Source of the DNA: Dactylorhiza incarnata
Taxonomy: Eukaryota; Streptophyta; Magnoliopsida; Asparagales; Orchidaceae
Length of the DNA stretch: 64,000 nt
Direction: 5' to 3'
NCBI GenBank assembly: GCA_033032865.1
Contig: JAWHQI010000064.1
Coordinates: 2,790,001-2,854,000, forward strand
Both the position numbers and the translations under genes were made by a program. Positions 11,699-22,817 of this stretch are shown piece after piece (within the stretch, counting starts at the first letter, position 1; every line of letters begins with the position of its first letter). The notes under the pieces were generated by a model. It was not told the origin of the DNA, did not search any database, and worked only from the letters and a program-made list of their open reading frames with translations.

Positions 11699-11945
11699 AT
11701 TTTATAGATTTTCACTGTCGCCTGGGCGACATCTCTGTCAGAATTCCGACAGCGCAAAACTGCCGCTCGTAGTGCTGTCGTGCGGGCAGTTGCGGTAACT
11801 TCCGAGCTGTCGCCTGGGAGACAGTAGCTGTCGGAAAATTCCGACAGCGCCAAACTGCTGCTCGTCGTGCTGCCGTGCGGGTAGTTGTTGTAACTTCTCT
11901 GCTGTCGCCTGAGCGACATTGACTGTCAGAAAATTCTGACAGCTC
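11699..11945 (-). promoter_or_regulatory. U3-like block of E2: TATA box plus palindromic ~90-bp repeats
   Basis: A minus-strand TATA box (CTATAAAATGG, 11699-11709) is preceded in the transcription direction by three ~90-base repeats (about 11712-11945). Each carries GTCGCCTGGGCGAC-type and CTGTCGGAATTCCGACAG-type inverted repeats. This is the order expected of an LTR U3 region: palindromic enhancer-like repeats, then TATA. It is the main reason to read E2 as an LTR element transcribed on the minus strand. Confidence 0.6.
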
Positions 11946-12258
11946 CTCTTCATTTTTGTCATCGGAAATTTCTCCAGACTGTAGATTGAGTCGTTCTCAT
12001 CTCCGAAATGGGGTGGACCGTTCCGTAACTCTTCCTGGATTGAAAGTTATGGCCATTTTAAGATCAGCACACAAAACTCATCCTTTTGCTTTTTCTAATG
12101 TGTACACACTCTTGGATCATGCCCATGAACGAGGACTTGTCTCCTCATTGAACCTGTACAACCTGGACACTATAAACACACAAAAGACTAGATCAAATAC
12201 AACACGGTATTTGTTATTCTCAAACCAAGAGATGCGGAACATAGACTCCAACAGGGGA

Positions 12259-12348
12259 TGGGGGCGAGAGGGAGGGCTCGGCCCCCTCCTGTCTCGCCCC
12301 CTCTACTGGGGGTGGGGACGAGAGGGGGGCTCGCCCTACCTCCTCTCG

Positions 12349-12383
<35 letters not shown>

Positions 12384-12716
12384 TTTGCTGGGGGCGTGGG
12401 CGAGAGGGGGGCTCTCCCCACCTCGTCTCGCCCCTCCCTTTGCTGGGGGCGGGGGTGAGAGGGGGGCTCGCCCCACCTCCTCTCGCCCCCCCCCTTTTTG
12501 CTGGGGGCGGGGGCGAGAGGGGGGCTCGCCCCACCTCCTCTTCCCCCCCCCCCCCCCCTACGGGTTTCGCGAGCGGGAAGCTCCCGCCTCCACCGCTCGC
12601 CCTCCTCTCTCCCTGCCCTGGAACATACTAAAAAATGAGGTCAAAAATACCTCATGGGATCTGGGGGCCCACTCGGCGAATACAGGGTTGTACACCGGTA
12701 ATTGATCGTTCAAACA
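12259..12716 (-). repeat. LTR of the gypsy element, outer part after E2
   Basis: Continues the GC-rich minisatellite from 6784, to about 12560, then an outer segment ending CGTTCAAACA at 12716. It contains a 35-base C run at 12349-12383. Several open frames cross it on both strands, but they are low-complexity repeat products. Confidence 0.6.
12349..12383. repeat. 35-base poly-C run
   Basis: An uninterrupted run of 35 C within the gypsy LTR minisatellite, where neighbouring units have only 6-13 C at the equivalent place. True length is uncertain because such runs are prone to sequencing and assembly error. Confidence 0.85.
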
Positions 12717-13605
12717 ATAATTTTGGCATAAAAAGATTTACTATTCGCCAGTCTCATCTCTTCGACTCGCATCACAAACAAGCTATATACGAGGTATACA
12801 TAAATGTTTAGAATGAATACTTTGATGATGAGAATGTCCTTATCCATGTGTAAATATTATTTGTTAGCATTTTGCGGTGATGATCACTTCAATAGAATGC
12901 ATTTGTGGTGTACGCCATGATATCTTCTCATTTTATATAACTAAAATTTATTTATCTTCATTTGTCCAGCGGGAGCACGACCACATCTCAACAACCAACA
13001 GATATGGGTTTCCAAGCATTTCTCCAATTGAAGGTTATTTATGACTTCAGCTCTAAACCAGTCTGAAAAAGTCTATTCACAAGTCTTTTCAAATGCAGTC
13101 TGCAAATATAATAACATGATAAAATGAAGTCTACTATGAACTTTTACCTATCCAAAACTAACAGGGAAAAATACGCTTACCAATGGATCCATTTTTGAGG
13201 GCGAAATTGCTAAGATTACATCCCTGGTGCCATATGAATGCTGATATTATATAAAACATTATTATCCATGCAACCAAATAACAGTGTAGTTAAGCAGTTT
13301 ACTTGTCTCATTCTATTTGTATACAAATTCATTTTTTTCCAATTACTTCGATTGGAGTTTTTGGCTTTAACTTGCAAGCATACATGAGATTTTTTTGGTG
13401 CTTATTGGGAAATTGCGTTATATAAGACTTTATTGTATATCATATTTACACCATTATGATGCCCTTGAAATATTTTTTTGCTTTCATCTCTAGGTGAATT
13501 CTTCTTTGATGTTCTTCAAATTTTGGGCACTTTTCGCTTCACGGTTTCTTTGTTTTAGTGTATGTCTACTTTATGTTTCTTAGTTGCTTTTCTGGGTATG
13601 CATTT
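12717..13605. other. Unassigned AT-rich stretch
   Basis: About 890 bases between the gypsy LTR and element F. I see no open frame of note, no terminal repeats and no resemblance to other parts of the window. It may be flanking DNA or the remnant of an older element. Confidence 0.5.
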
Positions 13606-13751
13606 TGTTAAGGTATATTTTATATAATAGGTAACGGGTCCTTAACGGGTCATCGGGGATTTAGAGTTTGCCTATAAATACCCCTGCTGGGGGCAACGTG
13701 GAGATCGTTCCAAACTAGACGGTCACACGGGATGCTTCGAGCACCATAACA
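13606..13751 (+). repeat. 5' LTR of element F (146 bp)
   Basis: TGTTAAGG...CCATAACA with TATAAATA at 13673-13680. Against the 3' copy it shows a few substitutions and lacks about 11 bases near its end (TTAGACTTCAT region at 19271-19281). Confidence 0.85.
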
Positions 13752-14479
13752 TTCTCAAAGTTTTTTTCGTTTTGTGTGCCCTAGCCGCCCCCTATCCCCC
13801 GCCCGTCTCTCTTGCGCGCGAGGAAGGAACCGCGAGCAACAGCCGCCGCCCCTCCTTCGATCCGCCCGCTACCTCTCCGCCTTGGCCAGTCTCCTCTCGC
13901 GCTAGGATCGCGGTCGTATCTCTCGCGGCGAGTCGGCAAGGAGGCGCTCGAGCCGATAGGAGCAGATCCCGCCTGCGTCTCTCTCTCTCTCGCAGGAGCA
14001 GCCGCCGCCGACGCAACCGCGGCCTTCTCTCCCGCGCAAGGAGACGCCGCCTCTGCCGCCACCGATTGAGGGAGATCCGCCGTCATTTTCGGTCTCCCGC
14101 CCGATCTCGCGAAAGGAGGAGCTTTCCGTCGCTGCCTCGCCGTCATCCCAGTCGACAGAGATCCTGCCCGGCCGCCTCCCTTGCGGGTAGGAGGTATCGC
14201 CGCCTTCGCTCGTGCGCCACTCTTGAGGCAAGGAGGCACTGTCGCCTCTATTTCAAGGAGGGCAAGCCTCCGCCGGCTGCCTGCTGCATCCCACAAAGGA
14301 GGAAGACAAGCTTCCACGCTAACGCTAGCCACCGCTACCGCCTGACGCTAGTCACCGCTACCGCCCGACGTTAGTGGATAGCGCCGGCATTAGCTTCCGT
14401 TTGTTAGCCGTCATTCCTCGCCTCTGTGGGTGGTGTCTCAGGCAACTACAGTTCTAGCCGTATCCGTCGGAGCGACACG
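13752..14479 (+). other. GC-rich leader between 5' LTR and gag of element F
   Basis: About 700 bases, strongly GC- and CpG-rich with Ser/Arg/Pro-type low-complexity translation, in a window that is otherwise AT-rich or moderate. Open frames cover it on both strands (13772-14374 plus, 13781-14332 minus), as expected of GC-rich DNA lacking TAA and TAG. Neither resembles a known protein. It is either the element's own untranslated leader or captured foreign DNA. Confidence 0.6.
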
Positions 14480-15892
14480 ATGTTGAAGGGAAGCAATGTG
14501 TCCTCTCCTGTGCCGATGATCAAGTTGGAGAAATTCTAAAACTCCGAATTTAGCGCTTGGAAACGGAACATGCAATTCAGTATGAAGTACTTGAATATTT
14601 TCTTTACACTGCAGTCCGATTTTGCAGATTTCAAATGAGGGGATGATGAAGCTTAGTGGATAAGCGACGAAGACTTCTGTCGTGACTACCTCCTCAATTG
14701 TCTCTCCAACTCTCTGACAGAGACTTATGACATGCTAAAGACTGCAAAGGAGATCTGGCTCGCTCTGGAAGACCAGTTCAAGGAAGAGGAGAATATGTCC
14801 AAGACACACCTGGTGGACAAGTTCATGGCGTTCACTTTCACTGAAAAAGGGGAGATTCTGCCCTAGATTGCAGATCTGGAGAATCTTGTGGCAAAGCTGA
14901 ACAGTGAGAATGTCCCTCTGCCAGATGGGTTCGTTGCCGGAGCAATCATCTTCAAGCTCCGCTCCGCATGGTACTCTTTCAAGACTGAGATGTATCAGAA
15001 GAAATCTCAGGTCAGTCTCAAAGACCTGAAGCGGTTCATCTGTATTGAGGATGAGAACCGGACTAGGCACGCCTTAGAGACTGTTAGCAAGCAAAACTCT
15101 GATGCTAACATGATCACGCATCCTAAGCGCAAGCCTAAGCCTGGAAAGTTTAAACCATCGATGAGTGCACCCGCAGTTGCTGACACCAGCAAGAAGGTTA
15201 AGAAATTTAAAGGCAAGTGTTACAACTGCAATAAGTGGGGTCACTCTGCTTCTGAGTGCAGGCAACCCAAGAAGGGAGAATCTAGTACACCAAGAGTTGA
15301 AAACAAAGCAAACATGCTTCATCAGACTGCGCCTACCCACTTTGTTGCCATGGTGGGTACAGGTCATGCCAGTACAGAGTGGTGGCTAGATTCAGGTGCT
15401 ACCTGCCATGTCTGCAATAATTCAGCTCTTCTGAAGGATCTCACTGCTGCGGATGAGACAGTTACTGTGGCAAATGGCGTCACTGCAGAGGTTCTCCAGA
15501 CCGGGATTGCGGACCTACTACTCTCTTCAGGTATGCATTTAATTTTGAAGAATGTTAAATTTATACATACATTAGCTGCTAATTTAGTTTCAATTAGCTT
15601 GTTATGTGATGCCAGTATGTCTTTTAACATTAGTGGTGGTAGAGTAACTTTAATGGTTAACTCGAATTATTTTGGTTGTGTGTATGTCTTAAATGGAATG
15701 TATAGACTGAGTCTAGCAAATGAAGTAGTACACGTAGTTTGTTCAAACCTAATAGATCCTAAGACTTTACACGCAAGACTAGGACATGTGAACTATAGAA
15801 AACTACTTCAGCTAGCTAAAACTCACAATATCCCTTTAGACACTAAAACCAAATTTGACAAATGTAATTTGTGCTCAAACCAAGATAACTAG
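14480..15892 (+). pseudogene. gag and protease region of element F (broken)
   Basis: Gag plus the start of pol in one frame. From ATG 14480 the capsid region (MLKGSNVSS... through YLLNCLSNSL) is cut by in-frame stops near 14537, 14633, 14654 and 14864. It is open from 14888 on. The zinc knuckle CYNCNKWGHSASEC lies near 15220-15260. The protease motif WWLDSGATCHV follows near 15382-15415, and the GAG-pre-integrase motif LHARLGHVNYRKL near 15769-15808. The frame ends at 15892 just after the integrase CNLC zinc ligands; the integrase continues in another frame, so a frameshift lies near 15880. Confidence 0.85.
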
Positions 15893-18276
15893 AACACATT
15901 TTAGTCAAGTTTCTAGGAGCATACAATTACTAGAGTTAATACATTCCAACATTTGTGATTACAAAAGTTTTGCTACCCGAGGAGCTCGAAAGTATCTGAT
16001 AACCTTTATCGACGATCACTCTAGATTCAGTCACATTTATCTCTTAAAATCCAAGGATGAAGCCTTTGATAAATTTCATATTTTCAAAGAAAGGGTAGAA
16101 AATCAACTAGACATGAAAATTAAAAGACTAAGAAGTGATAGGGGAGGAGAATATTTATCAAGTGAATTTAGAGATTTTCTTGTCAGTAGTGGCATTATCC
16201 CTGAAACCACCGCCCCATATTCACCTCAAGCCAATGGTATTGCTGAACAAAAAAATAGGAATTTAACAGAAATGTTAAATTCCAGGCTGTTGACTGCTGG
16301 CATGCCTGCGGCCTACTGGGATGAAGTTGTCCTCACCTCAAATCACATTCTTAATAAAGTTCCTCATGCAAAGTTGAAACAAACACCCTATGAGCTTTGG
16401 TTTAAGAGACCTCCTATATTTGGACTTGGGGTTGTATCGCTTATGTTAGGATACCTGACTCAAGGAGATCTAAGATTGGACCTAGAACCAACATTTGTGT
16501 CTATTTAGGATGTGCAGAGGATAGTGCTGCAGACATATTTCTAGATCTCTCAACCAATACAATCATAGAATCTAAAGATGCAATTTTCTGAGGATAAGTT
16601 CCTCAAAGACAAAAACCTGACTCTTCCAGGTCTGCCAGCCCCCCGTACTGAAAATCTAGTTCAGAATGAAATGAGAATCCCTAACACTGAACCGGTAAAC
16701 ATTAGGGTCTTAGAGCCCATAAGGTTATCTAATAGAGAAAAAGTACCCAAAAGCTTTGGTACAGACTTTGTGACTTACCAAGTCGAAGCGGATCCATCCA
16801 CCTATAAGGAAGCATTGTGATCCAGGGATTCTCTGTTATGGAATGAAGCCATTGATGATGAGATAAACTCTCTCATGCAAAACCACACTTGGACTCTAGT
16901 CGACCTGCCCAAAGAAGCTAGAACCATAGGGAACAAGTGGGTTCTAAAGAAGAAACTAAATCCTGATGGGAGTATCGCTAAATACAAAGCACGCCTAGTT
17001 GCTAAAGGCTACACTCAAGTGAGTGGTATAGACTACTTTGATATATATACTCACATGTTTGTCACATTGTGACAATTAGGATTCTTCTCGCTATAACATC
17101 TATTGAACACCTCACCGTTCATCAGATGGATGTCAAGACTGCATTCCTAAATGTAGATCTGACTGAGGAGATCTATATGCACCAACCTGAAGGTTTCATC
17201 ATAGGTGTCTAGAAAATAAGGTCTGTAAGTTGATTAAGTCTCTATACGGATTGAAACAAGCACCTAAATTGTGGCATGAAAAATTTGACACTTGTGTTAA
17301 AGCCATGAGTTTCAAATCCAGCTTTTCAGACAAATGTCTGTATGTTCGAACATGTTCAAATAAAATTGCAATTATATGCTTATATGTTGATGACATGCTA
17401 ATTCTGGGCACTGATCAGTCTGAGGTGAAAGACGTGAAAGTATCCTTGACGGAACAATTTAGCATGACAGACCTAGGTGTGGTGAATACCATCCTAGGAA
17501 TGGAAGTGAACTTCACTGAGCAGGGTATTACCCTAAGTCAGAGTCATTATATCCACAATCTATTGAAAAAGTGGGGTTATGATAAAAGCAAAAAGATTGA
17601 GACTCCATATGATTACAATAATAGATTGAAACTTAATGACGGTTCACCTATCAAACAGTTGGATTACTCCAAACTCATAGGAAGTCTCATATATGCTACT
17701 ACCTGCACTAGACCTGACATAGCCTTTACGGTCGGCATGTTAAGTAGATTCACTAATAACCCTAGAAAGGACCACTGGGACGCCTTAGAAGGGTTAATGC
17801 GATACTTAAAGTACACTGAAAAGTATGTTTTATGTTACAATGGACATCCTCCTGTGATGGAAGGGTACTCTGACGCCCCCTGGTGCTCAGATATTGGTGA
17901 TAGTAGATCCACTAGTGGCTTTATGTTTACACTAGGAGGAGCTGCCGTAGCTTGGAAGTCTAAGAGACAGACGTGCATTGCACTATCTTCTATGGAATCA
18001 GAACTCAATGCTCTTGCTTCAGCTGCAGAAGAAGCAGAGTAGATCAGAGATCTGATAATGGACATTCCAATGACGAGTCTAAAAATGAACTCTATATCAA
18101 TATTTTGTGACAATCAAGCCACAAAAACCTTTGCAACCAATACTCTGTTCAATGGAAAGCGAAGACAACTACGGATGAAACATGCCTGGTTGACCCATCT
18201 CACTAATCAGGGAATCATTTCTCTGCTAGACGTGAGATCAAAAGACAATGTAGCAGATGTCCTTACTAAGGGCTAA
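15855..18276 (+). pseudogene. pol of element F: integrase, reverse transcriptase, RNase H (broken)
   Basis: Integrase core: IDDHSRFSHIYLL near 16010, RSDRGGEY near 16135 and NGIAEQKNRN near 16235 supply the D, D and E residues. The frame ends at 16508 after a shift near 16430. Reverse transcriptase starts with TWTLVDLPKEARTIGNKWV near 16887, has MDVKTAFL near 17127 and the YVDDM active site near 17383. RNase H ([13 protein letters not shown]) follows from about 17900, and a stop near 18040 (Trp to TAG) precedes the end at DVLTKG, 18276. At least four lesions interrupt the reading. Gene order integrase before reverse transcriptase defines Ty1/copia. I do not assign a lineage. Confidence 0.88.
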
Positions 18277-19130
18277 TGTAAGGTTCTTACATCTAAAACA
18301 TCGGGGGATATGAGATTAAAGTCTATCTAGTAGGGCTTAATACCTGTCTTATGTTTAAGATTTCAAATCGGAATCTGCATACATTCAAGCATCTATGTGA
18401 AGCACACTGAAGTATTTCAGATGCTACCTACTAAAGGCCCGAGACTGAATAGTTGTCTATCATTCCAATCTTGATGACTCACACTTCTATCTCTGCTCAA
18501 AGGCTGGATTAGGTATCATTCCAAAAAGGAATACTAAGGTTGCTGTTTTTGTCCTGATATTAGGATTATTAATCATATCATTCCAAACTTGATGATATAG
18601 TGGTCACAACTTGTTGTATCATTCCAAACTTGATGATATAACACAATTGTGCAAAGGTGAATAATAATCCAAATAATCGAAGGAACATAGTTTTGATTCT
18701 ATAAAGTCAAAAATTCTAATTTTGTGTAAATTAGATAGAGAAGCTGATATTTGTGATTCTTTTTTCCTGGTTAGAGTATTACGTTCTTAGTTTTTAGAAC
18801 TAATCACTTTACTTTGATAGCAAATATTTGAATTCATTGAGTTTAATCTCATGACATTCTTGTTGTAATTATTTGCAGATCAAAAGGAGTATGGAGGAGA
18901 GAAAGTGAATTTCGACCATGATAATGACGATCTGATGTTTGAATAAGCTGAAGATCAGTTACCTGTTTTGAGTTTTCAGTTATTTCCTTTCATGTTTGGA
19001 ACTATGGTTTGAGTTTAGTTTTGCCTAAAACTCATATTTTTTGTTACTGAAAAATTCAATTCTGTCGTTATCTACTCTTTATGGTTTAACCTGTTATGTG
19101 ATACCTTTCATATAAAATATAGGAGGAGAG
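18277..19130 (+). other. 3' non-coding region and polypurine tract of element F
   Basis: About 850 bases without coding potential. ATCATTCCAAACTTGATGAT occurs twice (about 18577 and 18619), with degenerate copies near 18458 and 18508. The region ends in a purine tract AGGAGGAGAG (19121-19130) directly before the 3' LTR, the expected plus-strand primer. Confidence 0.75.
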
Positions 19131-19287
19131 TGTTAAAATATATTTTATATAATAGGTAACGGGTCTTTAACGGGTCGTCGGAGATTTAAGGTTTGCCTAT
19201 AAATACCCATGCTGGGGGCAACGTGGAGATCGTTCCAAATTAGACGGTCACACGGGATGCTTCGAGCACCTTAGACTTCATATAACA
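19131..19287 (+). repeat. 3' LTR of element F (157 bp)
   Basis: TGTTAAAAT...TATAACA, preceded by the purine tract, with TATAAATA at 19198-19205. Nearly identical to the 5' LTR through TTCGAGCACC, then carrying extra bases before ATAACA. Confidence 0.85.
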
Positions 19288-19700
19288 TTTCCCTCTAGAC
19301 ATTGCTTTAAATATCCACACTTCATATTTGGAATTGATAATTCTTCAATTTCACTAATTTCTGGTGTTTCATGTGACAGGATACTTCTTCTGACCAATAT
19401 ATACTACAACAGTAAACCACAGTATCTGGAGGAACTAAGCTACTTAGATCGATTCATAACCGCAACATATGCCAAAATTTTATGCATGTTTTTTTTTCAT
19501 TTTATAGGTTTTAATATGATGTCATGAATGCAGTGATTCTTTTGTATCTTGCATATGTACTTAGTTTTCCATCACTGTCAAAACCATTGTTCTGAATGGT
19601 GAGAGATCAAGAAAACCCAAGAAGACAGAATTTTATTGCTATCCATTTTTCGGAATGATGTTATTTTTGGGTTGCCGCTAGCACTCATCTTATTCTATTA
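19288..19700. other. Unassigned stretch between element F and the CACTA remnant
   Basis: AT-rich sequence without a convincing open frame. A pyrimidine tract ending GTGACAG at about 19378 resembles a 3' splice site, but no exon can be supported. Possibly the interior of the CACTA element. Confidence 0.4.
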
Positions 19701-20123
19701 AAATGTATTTAATTATTTTTCATAAATTTAGATGGTGATAATTTTTTTAAATAAATCAAACATGTATTTACCATGACTTTAAATTGTGGAAAATATTTTT
19801 TTAAATAAAATTTTCAAGTATTTGCCACGGTTTGAATGACAAATATACATTTTTAATAAATCTCTCAAGTATTTGCCACGATTTCAAACCGTGGTAAATA
19901 CTTTTTTAAAAAAAAAAATCCGCCGCGTATTAGCCACAAGAAAATACCGTGTCTAATAATGAACTTTTAGCCACGGTGGAAGAACCGTGACAAATAACTG
20001 CTGAAATCAAGACCTTTAGCCACAGTTTAAATTCATGGCTAAAAGTTGTGACAAAAGAGTATTTGTCACGGACTGAGCGTGACAAATACCTTTTGCCGCG
20101 CTCACATTAGCCACGCCCATTTG
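19700..20123. mobile_element. CACTA-type transposon subterminal repeats, left of element D
   Basis: Many short words in both orientations: TATTTGCCACGG, TAGCCACGGT and GTGACAAATA with their complements. This is the pattern of subterminal transposase-binding repeats in plant CACTA (En/Spm) elements. Element D was inserted here at the ATTTG duplication. The pattern resumes at 26230 and reaches a CACTA terminus at 26328. The far terminus is not found. Confidence 0.6.
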
Positions 20124-20999
20124 TGTAAAGAAACAGGGTGTTCCGAGACGAGAAAATTCGACAGAAAAACGAAACAACAATACACAGAAAAATCACAGAA
20201 GACACAGATATACAGAGGTTCACCCAAGCCAGGCTACGTCCCCTCTCCCCTTCCTCTTCTCTTCTTTTGTTTAATCACCAAGACGGATTACAACTTACAA
20301 GGTTACAAGGATCAAAACCGATCCTACCTCACACAACCCTCTCAGACAAGAACAGAGGAACCGCCGCCAAGGAACACCGCGCAAAAACTATTGCACTCTC
20401 TTGGACTTAATCGCCTTCACCTCTCTCTCTAACCCTAACCCAGGGTTATGCACCCTTTAAATAGGGCGCCAGACCGGGCGCCAGACCGGGCTCAGACCAA
20501 CCAACCGCTGAGACGGTCCAATAACATCCGCTGAGACGGAACCAGCTGAGACAGCATGAACATCAGGCATCGAGCGTCGAGCGCAGGCGTCGAGCGCAGG
20601 TGTCGAACGCAGGCGTCGAGCGTAGGCGTCGAGCACAGGCGTCGAGCGCAGGCGCCGAGCGCAGGCGCCGAGCATCGAACGCGGGCATCGAGCGCAAGCG
20701 TCGAACGCAGGCGTCGAGCGTCGACCGTAGGCGTCGAGCGCAGGCGTCGAGCATCGAACGCAGGCCTCTCCCGTTCCACGAACCGCTGAGGCAAGGAACC
20801 GTTTGTCGAACGCAGGCGGAGTTCGACGAACCCTTCTCCGTTCGTCGAACACCGTTCGACGAACCCTTCTCCGTTCGTCGAACGCCGTTCGACGAATCCT
20901 TCTTCATTCTTCAAGCGCAGGTGGAGTTCGACGAACTCTTCTCCGTTCGTCGAACGTCGTTCGACGAACCCTGACCAGAAGTGTTCCCCAACTCCAACA
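20124..20999 (-). repeat. 3' LTR of element D (876 bp)
   Basis: TGTAAAGAAACAGG...AACTCCAACA. A minus-strand TATA-like TATTTAAAG is at 20455-20464. The U3 part (20505-20990) carries CCGCTGAGACGG words, about fourteen degenerate 13-bp GCGTCGAGCGCAG units (20570-20760) and GTTCGACGAAC palindromes (20805-20970). Confidence 0.92.
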
Positions 21000-21014
21000 T
21001 TCTCCCACTTGGTG
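21000..21014 (-). other. Polypurine tract of element D
   Basis: CCAAGTGGGAGAA on the minus strand immediately inside the 3' LTR, in the position of the plus-strand primer. Confidence 0.7.
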
Positions 21015-21081
21015 AACATCTTCCTCCGATGAGAGCTGCTCCTCCAACCTTCTTCTTCAACCCTACGGCCATTGCACACCA

Positions 21082-22784
21082 CTAAAATTTGGCAACAGGA
21101 ACCGCCTTGGTAAGAAAATCTGAGCTGTTCTCCATCGTGTCCACCTTCTCTAGTTGAACTACCTTCTTCTCCACCCTCTCCCGGATGAAATGGTACTGGA
21201 TGTTAATGTGCTTGGTACGTGCGTGGAAAGCAGGATTCTTGGCTAGCTGAATAGCCCCTTGACTGTCACACCACAGCTTCACCGGCCCCTGCTCAAACCC
21301 GAGCTCCAAACAGAGCCTCCGCAGCCATATGGACTCCTTGCTCGCATGAGTAAGAGCCATATACTCTGCCTCCGTCGACGAGAGTGCCACTACGCATTGC
21401 CTCCGACTCATCCAACTGATAGCTCCCCCAAACAGTGTAAACACGTTCCACCGGTGGATCTCCTGCTATCCAGATCACCTCCCCAATCTGAGTCCACGTG
21501 CCCAACCACGTCCAGGACTCCTCCTTCAAAACATAGGGAGTAATTTGAAGTGCCTCGGAGATACCTGAACACACACTTCACCACGTTCCAGTGTTCCTTT
21601 CCTGGAGTAGCCATATACCGGCTCAACACTCCCACTGCTTGAGCAATGTCAGGGCGAGTGCAGACCATGGCGTACATCAAGCTTCCCACAGCACTAGCAT
21701 AAGGGACCTTCGCCATGTCCTCGACCTCATATTGTTTCTTCGGGCTCAACTATGCAGATAACTTGCATTCAATTGCCATTGATGCTCCCACTGGCTTGCA
21801 GTCCGTCATATTAAACTTCTTCAACATCACCTCGACGTACCTCTGCTGCCCCAACCAAAGCTTATTCTTTCTTCGATCCCTGGAAATCTGCATTCCCAAG
21901 ATGACACTTGCTGACCCCAAATCCTTCATCTCGAATTTGGCTGAGAGCAGCTTCTTCACATGTTGGATCATCCTGACACTATTGCCCACCAGTAGCATAT
22001 CATCTACATAGAGTGTCAGGAAGATGAACTGCTCTCCCTTTCTCTGGGTGTACACACAGTGGTCCGAATTCGACCTTTCAAAACCTAACTCCAGCATGTA
22101 GGTGTCGAATTTCTGGTACCACATCCTCGGAGATTGCAGACCCTCCTTGCCCTTGGCTTCGAATCCTTCCGGCTGCTTCATGCATATCTCCTCCTCCAGA
22201 TCACCGTGAAGAAAATCCGTCTTCACATCCATCTGCTCAATCTCTAGATCATGCGATGCCGCAATAGAGAGTACCAACCTGATCGACGTCATCTTGGCTA
22301 CAGGTGAGAAGATCTCATCATAGTCAACACCTTCTACCTGGGAGAATCCCTTTGCAACCAACTTTGCCTTGTATTTCTCCACAGTGCCATCCCCCTTTAC
22401 CTTCTGCTTGAAGACCCATTTACTTCCAATGGTCTTCCTCCCCTTTGGAAGCTTACACAGACTCCAAGTCTGATTCTTCCTCAGAGACTTCATTTCATCC
22501 ACCATGGCTAGCTCCCACTGATTTGAATCAGCCATTGATCTAGCATCTCTGGCAGAGATTGGATCTTCACCAAGCATACTTAGGCAACACTGTGCAGCCA
22601 CTGCACATTGGGGATATCTCACTGGTGCCTTTCTTTCCCTTGTCGATCTCCTCAGAAGTGGAATTTCTTCAGCCTCATCTTCTGACTCATCATCACTTCT
22701 CACCACCTCCAAATCATCTGATTCAGAATCAGATTCAGCCCCAACAATAGTAGCTTCTTTCTCAAAGCTTTCTTCCACCACCAC
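21082..22784 (-). pseudogene. Reverse transcriptase and RNase H of element D (broken)
   Basis: Reverse transcriptase reads from about 22600 (TWSLCKLPKGRKTIGSKWVF), through MDVKTDFLHGD near 22230 and YVDDMLLVG near 22005, to a TAG at 21750-21752. The same frame continues to about 21408 with TRPDIAQAVG and DSRRSTGG. RNase H then shifts frame, continuing from 21444 to 21082 (WMSRRQCVVALSSTEAEYMA...DFLTKAVP). Just after QPEGFEAKGKE the text jumps to GLQSPRMWYQKF, where Tork-type enzymes normally have about ten more residues including SLYGLKQ; this looks like an in-frame deletion near 22140. With the nonsense codon and the shift, the enzyme cannot be functional. Confidence 0.88.
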
Positions 22785-22817
22785 TGTCCCTTTCTTTGCT
22801 TCTTTGGCCTTCTCAGC

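Larger units (their letters stand above)
6785..12253 (-). mobile_element. E2: partial LTR-type insertion, TSD GGGGA
   Basis: Bounded by TGTTGGATC at 6785 and CTCCAACA ending at 12253, a TG...CA pair with matching inverted TGTTGGA/TCCAACA. GGGGA stands immediately outside both ends (6780-6784 and 12254-12258), a 5-base target duplication. The content reads on the minus strand: a U3-like block with TATA box at the right (11699-11945), a gag fragment (10652-11266), then AT-rich sequence with no protease or polymerase, and CTCCCCCT purine-tract-like motifs near 6890-6990. Matching full LTRs are not visible at the two ends, so internal deletion or replacement has occurred. Large non-autonomous copia derivative is the best reading. 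Confidence 0.6.
3693..12716 (-). mobile_element. Gypsy-type element with gag and LTR but no visible pol (E2 nested)
   Basis: Minus-strand element. From right to left: LTR (12716-12259 and 6784-6182, split by E2), a primer-site-like sequence, gag (6132 to about 4916), about 290 bases of unrecognised sequence, then a 78-bp array touching the inserted element 1 at 3693. The Gag is of the Retrotrans_gag type seen in Tat-like elements. No protease, reverse transcriptase or integrase follows gag in the visible part; the array comes instead. This resembles non-autonomous gag-only elements with tandem repeats (TR-GAG type) that depend on a partner for pol. Sequence left of element 1 is outside the window, so pol farther away is not excluded. 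Confidence 0.65.
13606..19287 (+). mobile_element. Element F: copia retrotransposon with very short LTRs
   Basis: Plus-strand element with direct terminal repeats at 13606-13751 and 19131-19287 sharing ATATTTTATATAATAGG, a TATA box and GGGGGCAACGTGGAGATCG. Between them lie an unusually GC-rich leader, a broken gag-protease frame, integrase, reverse transcriptase and RNase H in copia order, then about 850 non-coding bases and a polypurine tract. The LTRs are 146 and 157 bases, far below the usual copia range, though the coding part is full-size. No clean target duplication is visible: CATTT precedes the 5' LTR and TTTCC follows the 3' LTR. No tRNA-Met primer site follows the 5' LTR, so the primer is unknown. 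Confidence 0.85.

Noticed and set aside
6785..12253. E2 as a terminal-inverted-repeat DNA transposon
   Set aside because: TG...CA ends, a 5-bp duplication, a U3-like block and Gag text fit an LTR element better; inverted homology is only seven bases.
11956..12705. 249-codon frame crossing the E2 edge and the poly-C minisatellite
   Set aside because: It spans a transposon boundary and is mostly proline/glycine from GC repeats.
13772..14374. 200-codon plus and 183-codon minus frames
   Set aside because: Overlapping frames on both strands of CpG-rich DNA with low-complexity Arg/Ser/Ala text; no recognisable domain.
19288..19700. Possible host-gene exon after a splice-like GTGACAG
   Set aside because: No open frame or domain of useful length; the stretch is flanked by transposons.
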